NCBI GenBank assembly: GCA_943846665.1
Contig: OX044358.1
Coordinates: forward strand, 1,240,001-1,304,000
Direction: 5' to 3'
DNA: 64,000 nucleotides
From: Arcticimaribacter sp002477625
Lineage (GTDB): Bacteria; Bacteroidota; Bacteroidia; Flavobacteriales; Flavobacteriaceae
Shown: positions 1-7,732 of the stretch, in pieces
Position numbering within the stretch: position 1 is the stretch's first letter
How the letters are laid out: each line of letters begins with the position of its first letter
Notes under the pieces: generated by a model
Seen by the model: only the letters and a program-made list of their open reading frames with translations
Told to the model about the DNA's origin: nothing
Databases searched by the model: none
Program-made: the position numbers and the translations under genes

Positions 1-1243
1 TTTGACCATTCGCATCACAAGTATTTGTAAAACCTGGTACATATCCAAATTGTGTCTGCCATTGAGTTCTTGCAGTGTCAAAGGATTGTTGTACGATGGA
101 TCGATCTGTTTCATTAAGAAAGTTTGCATCAAATCCATGTGCATATTCATGAAAAAGAGTTGGTGCAGGAGTATCTGGAAATATGATAACACCAACTGAA
201 TTATCATATAAAGCATAACCGTCAGCGTAAATTTGTTGATAAGCTTGTGGCCAAATAGTTGATTTCAAATTCTCTTGTTGACTTTGATAAACTTGGATAA
301 TAGAACTTGATGAAGCTGCGGAAATACAACTATTCCATAAACTTTGCATCTGACTTTCTTGTACAGAGACTGAATAATCTGAATTACCATTATAGACCCA
401 TAAATTAGTACCCTCTATTTGTAATGTACGGGGTCGATCAATAAAATTAATTGTTATCAAGTCCGTAGAATTGGGGTCAATATCATTAAAATCGCTCTGA
501 ATTGTCTGACCGATTTTTGATACTATATTAACCTGGGGATTACTAGATTCATAAAAATCCCAGTAAGAATTTTCACTCTCAAGGGGCAATATAGTTATGT
601 TAATAAGACCATCTTTTGAGGATGTTATTGTTAAATTAAATTCCCCTTGACCATTAACATTTATATAACCAGGAGCATTATCTTGATTGTAGGTATTTCC
701 AGTTGTAGAAGATGTTGAACTATCAATTTCACTAAAAGCTGCAGTCACTGTTTTTGCTTCGTTAATTGACACCTCTATTGGATTTTGAGTAGAAGAAACA
801 TTTCCAGACCAAGATGAAAATGACCAACCATCTGAAGCATTTGCCGTTAATCGAATCACACTCCCTGAAGTATATTCAGTAGTTGTTTTACCTGCAGATA
901 TAATTTCTTCAGATACTGTTCCAGAACCTGTTATTGAAACAGTTAAAGGGTATTTCCTTTTTTCAAAATTAGCAGTAATGGTTTGATTTGAATTAACGGT
1001 AATGGAAAGCGGATTATCCGTTGAACCATTTGACCAGTTGACAAATACGTATTCAGAATCAGGAGTTGCGGTAATTGATACAGATTGACCTTGATTGTAT
1101 GAACCCCCAGGAGAACTAACACTTCCACCTGTTCCAGAACTTACAGTTAATGTGTAACTAATAACAGGATCTGTAACTGCAGGACTTTCTTTTCCACAGG
1201 AAAGAATAGATAACAGTATAAGTGAACTTAATATAAATCTCAT
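1..1243 (-). CDS. Lipoprotein with InlB-type repeats and HExxH metalloprotease motif (partial)
   Basis: Reading the minus strand from the ATG at 1243 gives an uninterrupted frame of 414 codons that leaves the window at its left edge, so the C-terminus is missing. Residues 1-16 form a lipoprotein signal with Cys at 16, predicting export and lipid anchoring. Two divergent InlB B-type repeats follow (about 26-97 and 98-170), each with the pattern of a Trp-containing strand followed by NP..I.V and T..A.F. A beta-sandwich-like stretch leads to HEYAH at 365-369, an HExxH zinc-peptidase motif. Inference: a surface-anchored zinc protease whose repeats act as spacers. The third zinc ligand lies outside the window, so the protease family cannot be named. 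Confidence 0.75.
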   Translation of the reverse strand, partial: MRFILSSLILLSILSCGKESPAVTDPVISYTLTVSSGTGGSVSSPGGSYNQGQSVSITATPDSEYVFVNWSNGSTDNPLSITVNSNQTITANFEKRKYPLTVSITGSGTVSEEIISAGKTTTEYTSGSVIRLTANASDGWSFSSWSGNVSSTQNPIEVSINEAKTVTAAFSEIDSSTSSTTGNTYNQDNAPGYINVNGQGEFNLTITSSKDGLINITILPLESENSYWDFYESSNPQVNIVSKIGQTIQSDFNDIDPNSTDLITINFIDRPRTLQIEGTNLWVYNGNSDYSVSVQESQMQSLWNSCISAASSSSIIQVYQSQQENLKSTIWPQAYQQIYADGYALYDNSVGVIIFPDTPAPTLFHEYAHGFDANFLNETDRSIVQQSFDTARTQWQTQFGYVPGFTNTCDANGQ

Positions 1244-1316
1244 AGGATAATTTAATTACTTAAATATAGTTAAAAAATTTGATCCCTTTATATCTAACAG
1301 AAGTTAACAGGGTTTT

Positions 1317-1703
1317 TTGGGTTCCTTGATGTTTTCTGATTTTTTCCTTGTTATCGTTCCTCCCTACATTCCATATCCAGAATTAATGGTTTACACATCA
1401 GGTCTATTTGAAATTGTTTTGGGGGTTTTGTTAGTCCCAAGGAAAACTCGTAAATATGGAGCTTTGGGGTTACTTGTTTTATTGATTGCAGTTTTTCCAG
1501 CAAACATTTATTTATTTACTTCTGAGATAGCCCAAAACACATTTGGAATTTCAAGACAGGATGCATTAATTAGGCTACCGTTTCAAGTCCCTTTAATACT
1601 TTTAGCATATTGGCACTCTAAGACAGAAACCACAAAATCATTTGATACTTTGTGTGTAGTTCTATTTATTCCGACAATAATTTATTTTGTGACTCTAGGA
1701 TAG
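1317..1703 (+). CDS. DoxX-like membrane protein, N-terminally short
   Basis: The product resembles the DoxX-like small membrane family: the PPYIPYPELMVYTSGLFEI segment, the LG(V/L)LL turn, PRKTRKYGALGL and FPANIYLF are family hallmarks. Family members normally have a first membrane helix ending in a (G)xxHF..PDFF motif before this point. Here an in-frame TAA at 1305-1307 leaves only a TTG at 1317 or an ATG at 1329, so that helix is missing. Three or four hydrophobic helices remain. It may be a 5'-truncated relic rather than a working gene. No good ribosome binding site is visible. Substrate and role are unknown. Confidence 0.5.
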   Translation: MGSLMFSDFFLVIVPPYIPYPELMVYTSGLFEIVLGVLLVPRKTRKYGALGLLVLLIAVFPANIYLFTSEIAQNTFGISRQDALIRLPFQVPLILLAYWHSKTETTKSFDTLCVVLFIPTIIYFVTLG

Positions 1704-2072
1704 AAATCAAACAATTCCCTTTTATAGTATCAGAGTTTGTCAGATTATTAATTAGTTATAGTGCTATACTTTACTTAAAATCTTATTGATTTTGTAGTCA
1801 TACAACTCAAATAACATTGGATATTCTTGAATAAACTTCTTCAATCTTAACAATTGATCTACATTCTTTTGACTTTTATAAAAAGAAATCAAAAAATCTA
1901 AGGGCGAGAAGTTTATCCGCAGGATGCGGGAGCCCACCAGTAAAATCAAGCCTTTACCTAAAACGGGGGCTTTTTTTATTTATAAAAGTCATATCAGCCT
2001 AAAGTTTAATTATAAACTAAATACGAGAGCTACTGAAGGTTTTCTTATCTTGTAGTAAATTAAAACACCACT
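1704..2072. other. Intergenic stretch with gene debris
   Basis: No complete gene is supported here. On the minus strand, 1764 to about 1890 can be read as a plausible protein C-terminus (..KSQKNVDQLLRLKKFI.., ending at 1764) with no credible start, so it may be a gene fragment. The stretch around 1900-1977 has the look of the 3' flank of a small mobile or GIY-YIG-type gene and ends in a hairpin. The remainder, up to the DUF1080 gene, shows nothing recognisable. Confidence 0.3.
1948..1977 (+). terminator. Terminator-like hairpin
   Basis: AAGCC at 1948-1952 can pair with GGCTT at 1968-1972, followed by a run of seven T from 1971. No intact plus-strand gene ends just upstream, which fits a terminator left behind by a lost gene. 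Confidence 0.4.
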
Positions 2073-2849
2073 ATGAAAAAACTATTTTTAGTTTCACTTA
2101 TCTTCCTTAGTTGCAGCCCAAAAGAGAAAAAATGGGAGAATTTAATCATCAATAACTCTTTGGATGGATGGCATATTTTCCAGGACGATGGCACAAAAAA
2201 AGGATGGAGTGTTAAGGATAATATTTTGATTTTCGATACTCTTTCAAGTTTAGAATCTGGGCAGGCTGATGCCAGTATACTATCCAATAAAATGTATTCT
2301 AGTTTTGAAATTGTTTTTGATTGGAAAATTGAGGAAGGAGGAAATAGCGGATTTATGTGGGGGGTTAGAGAAGATGCAGCCTACAAATTTCCCTATCAGA
2401 CCGGACAAGAAATTCAAATCATTGATGTTGCTGCTTATGAAACACCTGAACAAATATTAGGTGGGGAAATTGAACTTAATAATATCCTAAGGGATTTGGA
2501 TGAAAGAAAGCATTATTTGGGTGCAGTTTATGATTTATATGCTCCTTCAATTAAGAACCCACCGAATCCAGCGGGTCAATGGAATACGTATCACATTAAG
2601 ATTGACCAAAAAAACAATTATGGCTTTGTGAAATTAAATGATTCCCTGATCAATACATTTGAATTAAGGGGTGACCAATGGAATGTTTTGTACAATCAAA
2701 GTAAATTCAGTAAGTCAGATGATTACCCCTATTTGGGAGACAAACGCTGGTATGATTTCGCAAAGTTTTCTGAAGGAAATATTTGCTTTCAAGATCACCC
2801 TGGGAAGTCTTACTTTAAGAACATTAAAATCCGTGAATTAGAAGATTAG
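2073..2849 (+). CDS. DUF1080 (3-keto-disaccharide hydrolase-like) lipoprotein
   Basis: A 258-residue lipoprotein with Cys at 14 after a short hydrophobic signal, followed by a single DUF1080 domain, a concanavalin-like beta-sandwich. The family pattern LDGWHIFQDDGT, the central GNSGFMWGV motif, Gln and Asp residues in the EIQIID strand, and the NTYHIKI segment are visible. Members of this family hydrolyse 3-keto-glucosides or bind carbohydrate outside the inner membrane, which is known of the family and not shown here. The gene is followed after about 70 bases by a PIG-L deacetylase, so the two may act together on sugar material. The start at 2073 gives a proper signal peptide. Confidence 0.85.
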   Translation: MKKLFLVSLIFLSCSPKEKKWENLIINNSLDGWHIFQDDGTKKGWSVKDNILIFDTLSSLESGQADASILSNKMYSSFEIVFDWKIEEGGNSGFMWGVREDAAYKFPYQTGQEIQIIDVAAYETPEQILGGEIELNNILRDLDERKHYLGAVYDLYAPSIKNPPNPAGQWNTYHIKIDQKNNYGFVKLNDSLINTFELRGDQWNVLYNQSKFSKSDDYPYLGDKRWYDFAKFSEGNICFQDHPGKSYFKNIKIRELED

Positions 2850-2919
2850 TTGTCTTGAGTTAAAGAAATGAATTGAGCCTAATAATGAAATGATTTACAC
2901 TAATTTAAATGAACTGTTT

Positions 2920-3783
2920 ATGAAACAAATAATTGGAATTATGATGTTGTTTATTGCTTTTGCAAGCCCAGAAACTAGTCATTCACAACCCTCAACGCCC
3001 ATAGAACAATGGGAAGGAAAAACAATCCTGCTTATTGCAGCGCATCCCGATGATGATTATCAATCTCATGGGACATTGGCTTTGCTAAAAAACAATAATA
3101 ATAAAATCTTCATTCTCACCTTAACTACTGGAAATGTTGGGACTAGAGATCCCAAAATGAACAAGAATGATTTGTCAAAAATAAGAAGACAAGAACAAAT
3201 TGAGGCAATGAAAGTAATAGGTCTTTCAGAGCAACAATACATTAATTTGGGATATGACGACGGAAGGGTTGAATTCGCAGATAAAGAAGAAATAATGGGA
3301 AAAATTGTTTATCACATTAGAAAAATCAGACCTGATGTTTTGATGTCATTTGATCCCGGGTTTAACTATCCAGTATGGCATAAAAGTGATCATAGGGCGG
3401 CAGCTTATTTAACCGCTGATGCCGTTAGAGCAGCAGAATGGCGTTTGATGTATGAAGGGCAAATAATTCATCAAAACCTGAATGCATATTCGGTTCCAGA
3501 ATTTCTTTTTTATGGAGGGAATATTAAGGATAAAAATTTTGAAGTAGACATTACAAAATATTTAGACAAAAAAATATTAGCAGGTTCAAAATACTTATCC
3601 CAGTGGTCAAGTGGTTGGAATAATTATTTGGGCTCCGATCTAAATGATTACCCAGTCGGGGAAAAAGATTCTATTTTTAATAGGCTTAAAAGAAGAATAA
3701 AATATCAAAACAATACTCCTGTAGAAAGATTCAGATACTACAAAGGTATCCCCGACGCAATGGGTCGCGAAAAAAGAGATTGA
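2920..3783 (+). CDS. PIG-L family deacetylase, secreted
   Basis: Belongs to the PIG-L/LmbE zinc-dependent deacetylase family, which removes N-acetyl groups from amino sugars and related substrates. The AHPDDD motif (about residues 41-46 from this start) supplies the catalytic Asp and zinc ligands, and HKSDHRAA further on supplies the last His. The ATG at 2920 is chosen because it starts a clean signal peptide (MKQIIGIMMLFIAFA) with predicted cleavage near HSQ. An upstream in-frame ATG at 2890 would put ten extra residues in front. Likely periplasmic. It lies directly downstream of the DUF1080 lipoprotein gene, possibly in one transcript. The substrate cannot be read from the sequence. Confidence 0.85.
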   Translation: MKQIIGIMMLFIAFASPETSHSQPSTPIEQWEGKTILLIAAHPDDDYQSHGTLALLKNNNNKIFILTLTTGNVGTRDPKMNKNDLSKIRRQEQIEAMKVIGLSEQQYINLGYDDGRVEFADKEEIMGKIVYHIRKIRPDVLMSFDPGFNYPVWHKSDHRAAAYLTADAVRAAEWRLMYEGQIIHQNLNAYSVPEFLFYGGNIKDKNFEVDITKYLDKKILAGSKYLSQWSSGWNNYLGSDLNDYPVGEKDSIFNRLKRRIKYQNNTPVERFRYYKGIPDAMGREKRD

Positions 3784-4213
3784 ACTTTTTCAAAATTTAT
3801 AACGATCTCTTTGTCCCTTAAAACGCTTTATTCTTTTCTTAATGTAGTGTAATAGGAGTAATTCTTCTTTCCTTAAACATCTTTCCAACCCAATCTTTTT
3901 ATAGAGTCAAATCTTCTATTTTCACGGACTGTTTGATTACGAGTATCAATAGCGAGTGGTTGAAGTATCCTCCCAAAACATCAGCCTAAGAATAAAGAAA
4001 TCTGTAACCTACCCTCTATTAAGGAACTCATGGAGAGTCTTTCACAGCTTAATCGTTATCTCCCTGTTGTTTTTGAATTCGACACATCATTTCTTTCAAA
4101 TGAACTAACCCTTTCTTTAGCTGAAAGTGTGTCTATAAAAAAGGAGATAAATGCCTAGATAGCCTTATATTAAAACGCCGGTTAATTTTTTTTGTAATAA
4201 ATCTCGTGAGGTG
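3784..4213. other. Non-coding or decayed stretch
   Basis: No intact gene. A plus-strand frame from the ATG at 4030 to the TAG at 4158 (42 codons) has protein-like composition and is open upstream of the ATG too, so it may be a relic of a longer gene, but it matches nothing recognised. The rest is rich in stops in all frames. Confidence 0.3.
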
Positions 4214-4704
4214 TTATTCTGTTTTCCCCATAACAGCTATTGGACTCCCTTTCTCACCAAGCCAAGAAACAATAAAGATTAATTCTTCTGAACCCGAACT
4301 TTCTGAATAATGCCATGTATTTGACACGCCTAAAAAAGCTTTGTCCCCAGCTTTGAATGTTTGCGAGGATGAAACAGTTTTTCTGCCGATATATCCTCCA
4401 AAGAAGTATTAGAATCAAAATTAACAGTTAATTCACCTTGAACTACATAGGCTATTCCTGTATAGGGATGATAATGCCATGGCGAGGTAAAGCCAGGTTT
4501 CCAAACTTTAACTTGACTTGTGACAGCGGCCTCACCAGTAGGATAAGTTAATGGATTTCCTTATGAATCCTCAGAAACATCAGTCATTAAGTCCCCGTTT
4601 TGAAAAGAAATTTGACCGTCATTATTTGCTGAACTTTCCGATTTTGTGTTGACGCAAGCAGTCAAAATGCATAATGTCATTAAGGTAAAGAGTTTATCTT
4701 TCAT
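4214..4704 (-). pseudogene. Cupin-domain lipoprotein pseudogene
   Basis: The minus strand from the ATG at 4704 encodes a lipoprotein signal (MKDKLFTLMTLCILTAC), then a cupin: KVWKPGFTSPWHYHPYTGIA is the first cupin box with its His residues, and WHYSESSGSEELIFIVSW near the end is the second. Two lesions break it: codon 48 is TAA (4563-4561), and one base is missing in the run of five T at 4378-4382. Restoring one base there gives a continuous frame to the TAA at 4216-4214. Intact relatives are small periplasmic cupins with an H-x-H metal site. Two independent lesions make a real pseudogene more likely than a single read error. Confidence 0.8.
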
Positions 4705-4781
4705 AAAATATAGTTTTAATTCAAAAACTAATTTAATGATAATTAGCTAAAGTTTTTATTGGTTCTTAAAAAGAATAAAAA

Positions 4782-5672
4782 TTATCGCCTTCCATTAATG
4801 TCAAATTGAGACACAAAATCCCAAACCAATTCAGACGTATTCCGACCTTGAAAAGCTGCTCTAAACCAAACGTGGTCTCCTCCAATATATTTGTAATGCT
4901 CAACAGAAACTGAACGATCTCCTTGGCCATAGACATAATGCTCTATAGTCGTTCCTTCACTATTGACAGTGCTTACAGTTGGATTTGTTGTCGTATTATT
5001 GAAATTAATCCAATGGTCTAAGGTACTTTGTACAGAGTTCCAGTCGTTGCTTCCATTATATGGGAGTACGCCATCAGAGGTTCCATGAAGATGTACTACC
5101 GGCATAGGATGACTTGTAGACCCTATACAATCAAGCATCGCTCCTGAAACAGAAGCTACTGCAGCAATTAAATCACTTCTATAATTTGCAAGTCCATACG
5201 CCATCATACCCCCGTTAGAGTATCCTGCAGAATAAATTCTCTCCACATCTATATTATACTGAGATGAAACCTTATTTATTATGGCTTCAACAAAGCCAAA
5301 ATCATCTGCATCACTTTTATTGTCTCCGCCTATTGGACAAGCATTCCAATGAGAAAAGCCATCTAAAGAACTTCCTTGAGGATAGACTAAAATAAAAGAA
5401 TATGATGCTGCTAATGAACGCATGTCAGCATCATTCATAAATTCATTTGCACTACCTCCAAAACCATGGAAATTCAACAGAAGAGGAACGGATTTAATCG
5501 TGTCGTATGAATTAGGAATATAAATTAGGTATTCACGGGTCTCCCCGTCAACTTCAATGCTTCTTGAAAAGGTTCCTATGGCTTGATCAAGGTTTTCTTT
5601 ATAATTTGTTTTGGCGCATCCATTCAATAGGATTAAGCCTAACGATGTAGAAATTAGCAATATCAAACGCAT
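4782..5672 (-). CDS. LpqC-like esterase (PHB depolymerase family) lipoprotein
   Basis: An alpha/beta hydrolase of the LpqC/feruloyl esterase/polyhydroxybutyrate depolymerase group. The signal ends in LNGC with lipid Cys at 19. The oxyanion HGFGG is at 69-73, the nucleophile elbow GYSNGG has Ser 152, and the acid and His are likely D200 (GTSDGVLPY) and H267 (GGDHVW). The GGDHVW ending and the WNACP loop are typical of this family. It hydrolyses ester bonds, possibly in plant or algal phenolic esters or short polyesters, but the substrate is not determined by the sequence. It is the only gene in its unit. The minus-strand neighbour upstream is separated from it by a terminator hairpin. Confidence 0.85.
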   Translation of the reverse strand: MRLILLISTSLGLILLNGCAKTNYKENLDQAIGTFSRSIEVDGETREYLIYIPNSYDTIKSVPLLLNFHGFGGSANEFMNDADMRSLAASYSFILVYPQGSSLDGFSHWNACPIGGDNKSDADDFGFVEAIINKVSSQYNIDVERIYSAGYSNGGMMAYGLANYRSDLIAAVASVSGAMLDCIGSTSHPMPVVHLHGTSDGVLPYNGSNDWNSVQSTLDHWINFNNTTTNPTVSTVNSEGTTIEHYVYGQGDRSVSVEHYKYIGGDHVWFRAAFQGRNTSELVWDFVSQFDINGRR

Positions 5673-5702
5673 AAGAATAATTCAGTATGATGTAAAAATA
5701 AA

Positions 5703-5736
5703 AAAACGGCTACACTACTAAAAGTATAACCGTTTT
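5703..5736 (-). terminator. Hairpin terminator after the DUF2892 gene
   Basis: AAAACGG at 5703-5709 pairs with CCGTTTT at 5730-5736, with a partly paired inner stem. On the minus strand the stem is followed by a T run, so it would end transcription of the 5802-6026 gene before the esterase. Confidence 0.6.
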
Positions 5737-5801
5737 ATTCTATGTTGCTCCTCCTGTTATTTAGAGTTGCAGCACAACACAATCTTTTAGTGAATTAAGT
5801 T

Positions 5802-6026
5802 TTACTTCCCATTCTGAATAGGGTCAGTGTTGGGCATTAGTTTGTTTAAAATAAAATAAACTGGGCAAAACTTTGTTATTGGACTTATAAGCTGAAGTCC
5901 TCCAACAGCTACCGCTATCCATAAGAAATCCAAATTAGTAGAATATAATGTTAAACCAACGCTTATTAAATATAGCACACCCACAATAGCATCATGAGAT
6001 CTTACTTTAGAAATATTTTTTTCCAT
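5802..6026 (-). CDS. DUF2892 (YgaP-like) small membrane protein
   Basis: A 74-residue protein with two membrane helices (about 14-29 and 31-47), a Pro-rich turn, and the FCPVY..LN motif near residues 53-61, which identifies the DUF2892 / YgaP transmembrane family. The conserved CP is present. Homologues are often fused or adjacent to rhodanese domains, but no rhodanese is seen here, so its role stays open. It lies downstream of the SnoaL/ABM lipoprotein gene and is separated from it by a terminator hairpin. Confidence 0.8.
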   Translation of the reverse strand: MEKNISKVRSHDAIVGVLYLISVGLTLYSTNLDFLWIAVAVGGLQLISPITKFCPVYFILNKLMPNTDPIQNGK

Positions 6027-6051
6027 TTATGTTTTTTAATTTATAAAATAA

Positions 6052-6072
6052 AACCCTCCAAATTAGAGGGTT
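6052..6072 (-). terminator. Hairpin terminator after the SnoaL/ABM lipoprotein gene
   Basis: AACCCTC at 6052-6058 pairs with GAGGGTT at 6066-6072, a 7-bp stem with a 7-base loop. On the minus strand it is followed by TTATTTT. Confidence 0.65.
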
Positions 6073-6082
6073 ATAGTTGACA

Positions 6083-6955
6083 TTAATTAATCCAGCCCCC
6101 AATTTGAGGTCTTAATTCTGCTCCGTAAGCCTTAGCTTTAGCTTTAAGCTCATCAGATGCATCACCAGCAATGATTACTTTATTCAGAGTAAATAGTTTC
6201 ATGAACTCCTTGGAATAGTCGCTTTTTTCAAAGTTATTTAAGTGGTGAACAAAATCTGAAGAGGTGTAATATTTTTCTACCAGATTAACTCTTTTCCCGT
6301 TAGAGGAAATAAAGTATCCGAAATCGTATGTTCCAGGTTCTGTTTCTCTAACGAATTTGCTGAACCTTATTAAGAACTCTTCCACATCAGATGAAGCATA
6401 CCCTTTATTTACTTTTAATTCTGCCAAGCCAAGAACTCTTTTTGAGGTTTTACTCATTGCTTCCGCAGCCTTAGTTTCTCGGTCTAATAGACTTGGATCA
6501 AAAAAATGATAAGCAGAAACTATCTTCTCATCTTCAAAACGGAAGCCGTGATGAACAATAATTTTCACATCATCACCCGTATATTTTCCCTTTCCAGTCC
6601 ATTGAAACCATGCCATTGACCAAGTCGTTCCATTATTGTACTTAGCGGATGTAAGATTTATACCTTCAGTATCGTTTTGAATATTTTCAAATAAATCGTG
6701 ATGTCCTTCGGCTGCTGATAGCCATCCCTCTTTATCTACTTTGACATTATTAAAGTAATATTCACCAGAATCGTCTGAAATCATATCTGCGATCTCACGA
6801 AAATTACCTTCAGAATATTTTTTCATCAATTCTTTAGTCATTTCAACTTCAGTGGTGTTGTCATTTAAGACACCACTTAGTTCACCATTTGGAACCTGAT
6901 TACAACTCAAAAAAATTAAAGAAAGTATTAAGCAAGGAAATAATAATTTTTTCAT
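6083..6955 (-). CDS. Two-domain lipoprotein: SnoaL-like plus ABM-like
   Basis: A 290-residue lipoprotein with a signal ending in IFLSC (Cys 18). Residues about 35-160 look like a SnoaL/NTF2-type fold: a leading helix (TKELMKKYSEGNF), then strands with WSMAWFQWTGKG and VHHGFRFEDEKIVSAYHFFD. Residues about 170-270 resemble an antibiotic-biosynthesis-monooxygenase-like ferredoxin fold (LGLAELKVNKGY, then VNLVEKYYTSSDFVHHLNNF). Both folds are common in ligand binding and small-molecule chemistry, but no catalytic residue can be assigned. Upstream is a long non-coding stretch, downstream the DUF2892 gene. Domain assignments rest on pattern recognition. Confidence 0.65.
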   Translation of the reverse strand: MKKLLFPCLILSLIFLSCNQVPNGELSGVLNDNTTEVEMTKELMKKYSEGNFREIADMISDDSGEYYFNNVKVDKEGWLSAAEGHHDLFENIQNDTEGINLTSAKYNNGTTWSMAWFQWTGKGKYTGDDVKIIVHHGFRFEDEKIVSAYHFFDPSLLDRETKAAEAMSKTSKRVLGLAELKVNKGYASSDVEEFLIRFSKFVRETEPGTYDFGYFISSNGKRVNLVEKYYTSSDFVHHLNNFEKSDYSKEFMKLFTLNKVIIAGDASDELKAKAKAYGAELRPQIGGWIN

Positions 6956-7105
6956 TTTTAAATATTTATAGTTTATAAACCAATATACAAATTTTTTGCT
7001 GACCCATCATTTCAAAAAGTATGCTAATAATTCTGGGCTTTATTAGAAAAAAGGACTACAAAAATAGAAATAGACAAGAGGACATTTGTGACCCCTTGTC
7101 TAATA

Positions 7106-7190
7106 TTGCTCCTCTTGTTTGAATCGAACCATTGCTTTCCCTTAAGGGAAAGCAACCAACTCCGACACTAAAACTACTCGGATAAGTTTT
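7106..7190 (-). other. tRNA-like relic
   Basis: Read on the minus strand this contains a D-arm-like stem-loop (TCCGA pairing with TCGGA), a long palindromic arm, a GGTTCGATTC T-loop-like sequence and an AAGAGGAGCA end resembling a tRNA 3' end. The T-stem has three mismatches, no matching 5' acceptor strand was found, and the anticodon arm would need an even-sized loop. It is therefore called a relic or look-alike, possibly left by an integration event. Confidence 0.3.
7132..7155. repeat. Perfect 24-bp palindrome
   Basis: The half-site TTGCTTTCCCTT is followed directly by its exact reverse complement, with no spacer. It could be a cruciform, a protein-binding site or the arm of a degenerate tRNA. 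Confidence 0.85.
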
Positions 7191-7239
7191 TAGGAATTGC
7201 CTTTTCTCAGTCACAAGAAACCTCCTCTTTAGCTGTAAT

Positions 7240-7259
7240 TTCTGTTAAATATAACAGAA
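7240..7259. repeat. Inverted repeat TTCTGTTA / TAACAGAA
   Basis: Two perfect 8-base arms separated by four bases (AATA). It is far from either neighbouring gene and has no T run, so it is more like an operator or relic than a terminator. Confidence 0.5.
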
Positions 7260-7457
7260 GTTGAAAAAAAGGGTAAAAGACTTTGTTGTTTTTAAAGATT
7301 CAGTTCAGAACTCCGTTTTCTTTGTCGATCAACACCAGAAAATGAGAACAAGCTCCAAAAACAGTTTTCTTTAGGGTATTGCTAAAATCGGCAAGTTAAA
7401 AACAAGCAGGTAGTACTATTGAAGTATATAAATTCAAGCATTCCGTAATTAAATTAC

Positions 7458-7465
7458 TAAATTTG
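7458..7465 (+). promoter_or_regulatory. Likely -7 box for the bestrophin-like pair
   Basis: TAAATTTG matches the Bacteroidota TAnnTTTG -7 element and lies 17 bases before the ATG at 7483. No clear TTG is found at the right distance upstream. Confidence 0.4.
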
Positions 7466-7482
7466 CAAAAACTAAATTTTCT

Positions 7483-7716
7483 ATGACCGACATATTATTA
7501 ATTATCGCATGCAGCACAGCGGTTATCTTATTGTTTTTTTTCTGGTTTGCAAAACAGTCAATCAAATCGGGAATGTCCAAAGACGACAACCTAAATAATA
7601 TCCCTGATTCATGGGAGAAAAAATTAGGTTTGATTTTCAAAGTAAAAAACTTCCTCATACTGCTACTTGGAATCATCATAGGGTTACTATTAGGTAATTC
7701 CAGTTTTTTCCAATAA
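7483..7716 (+). CDS. Small two-helix membrane protein
   Basis: A 77-residue protein not recognised by family. It has an N-terminal membrane helix (about 4-24), a charged middle with several Asp/Asn/Lys, and a second helix with a glycine-rich face (about 53-73, LLLGIIIGLLLG). It lies 16 bases upstream of the bestrophin-like gene, so the two are probably co-transcribed, and it could be an accessory subunit of that protein. The ATG at 7483 follows a TAAATTTG -7 box. Confidence 0.6.
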   Translation: MTDILLIIACSTAVILLFFFWFAKQSIKSGMSKDDNLNNIPDSWEKKLGLIFKVKNFLILLLGIIIGLLLGNSSFFQ

Positions 7717-7732
7717 AATATTAAATAAAATA

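Larger units (their letters stand above)
6956..7482. other. Long intergenic stretch with palindromes and tRNA-end-like debris
   Basis: No gene is seen. Contents: a stretch at about 7106-7190 that resembles a degenerate tRNA on the minus strand, a perfect 24-bp palindrome inside it, an inverted repeat at 7240-7259, and a TAAATTTG box just before the next gene. Confidence 0.5.

Noticed and set aside
943..1128. A 61-codon minus-strand frame within the lipoprotein gene
   Set aside because: It is an out-of-frame shadow; the true frame is open from 1243 to the window edge.
7106..7190. A functional tRNA gene on the minus strand
   Set aside because: The T-stem has three mismatches, no 5' acceptor strand pairs with the 3' end, and the palindromic arm cannot give a 7-base anticodon loop.
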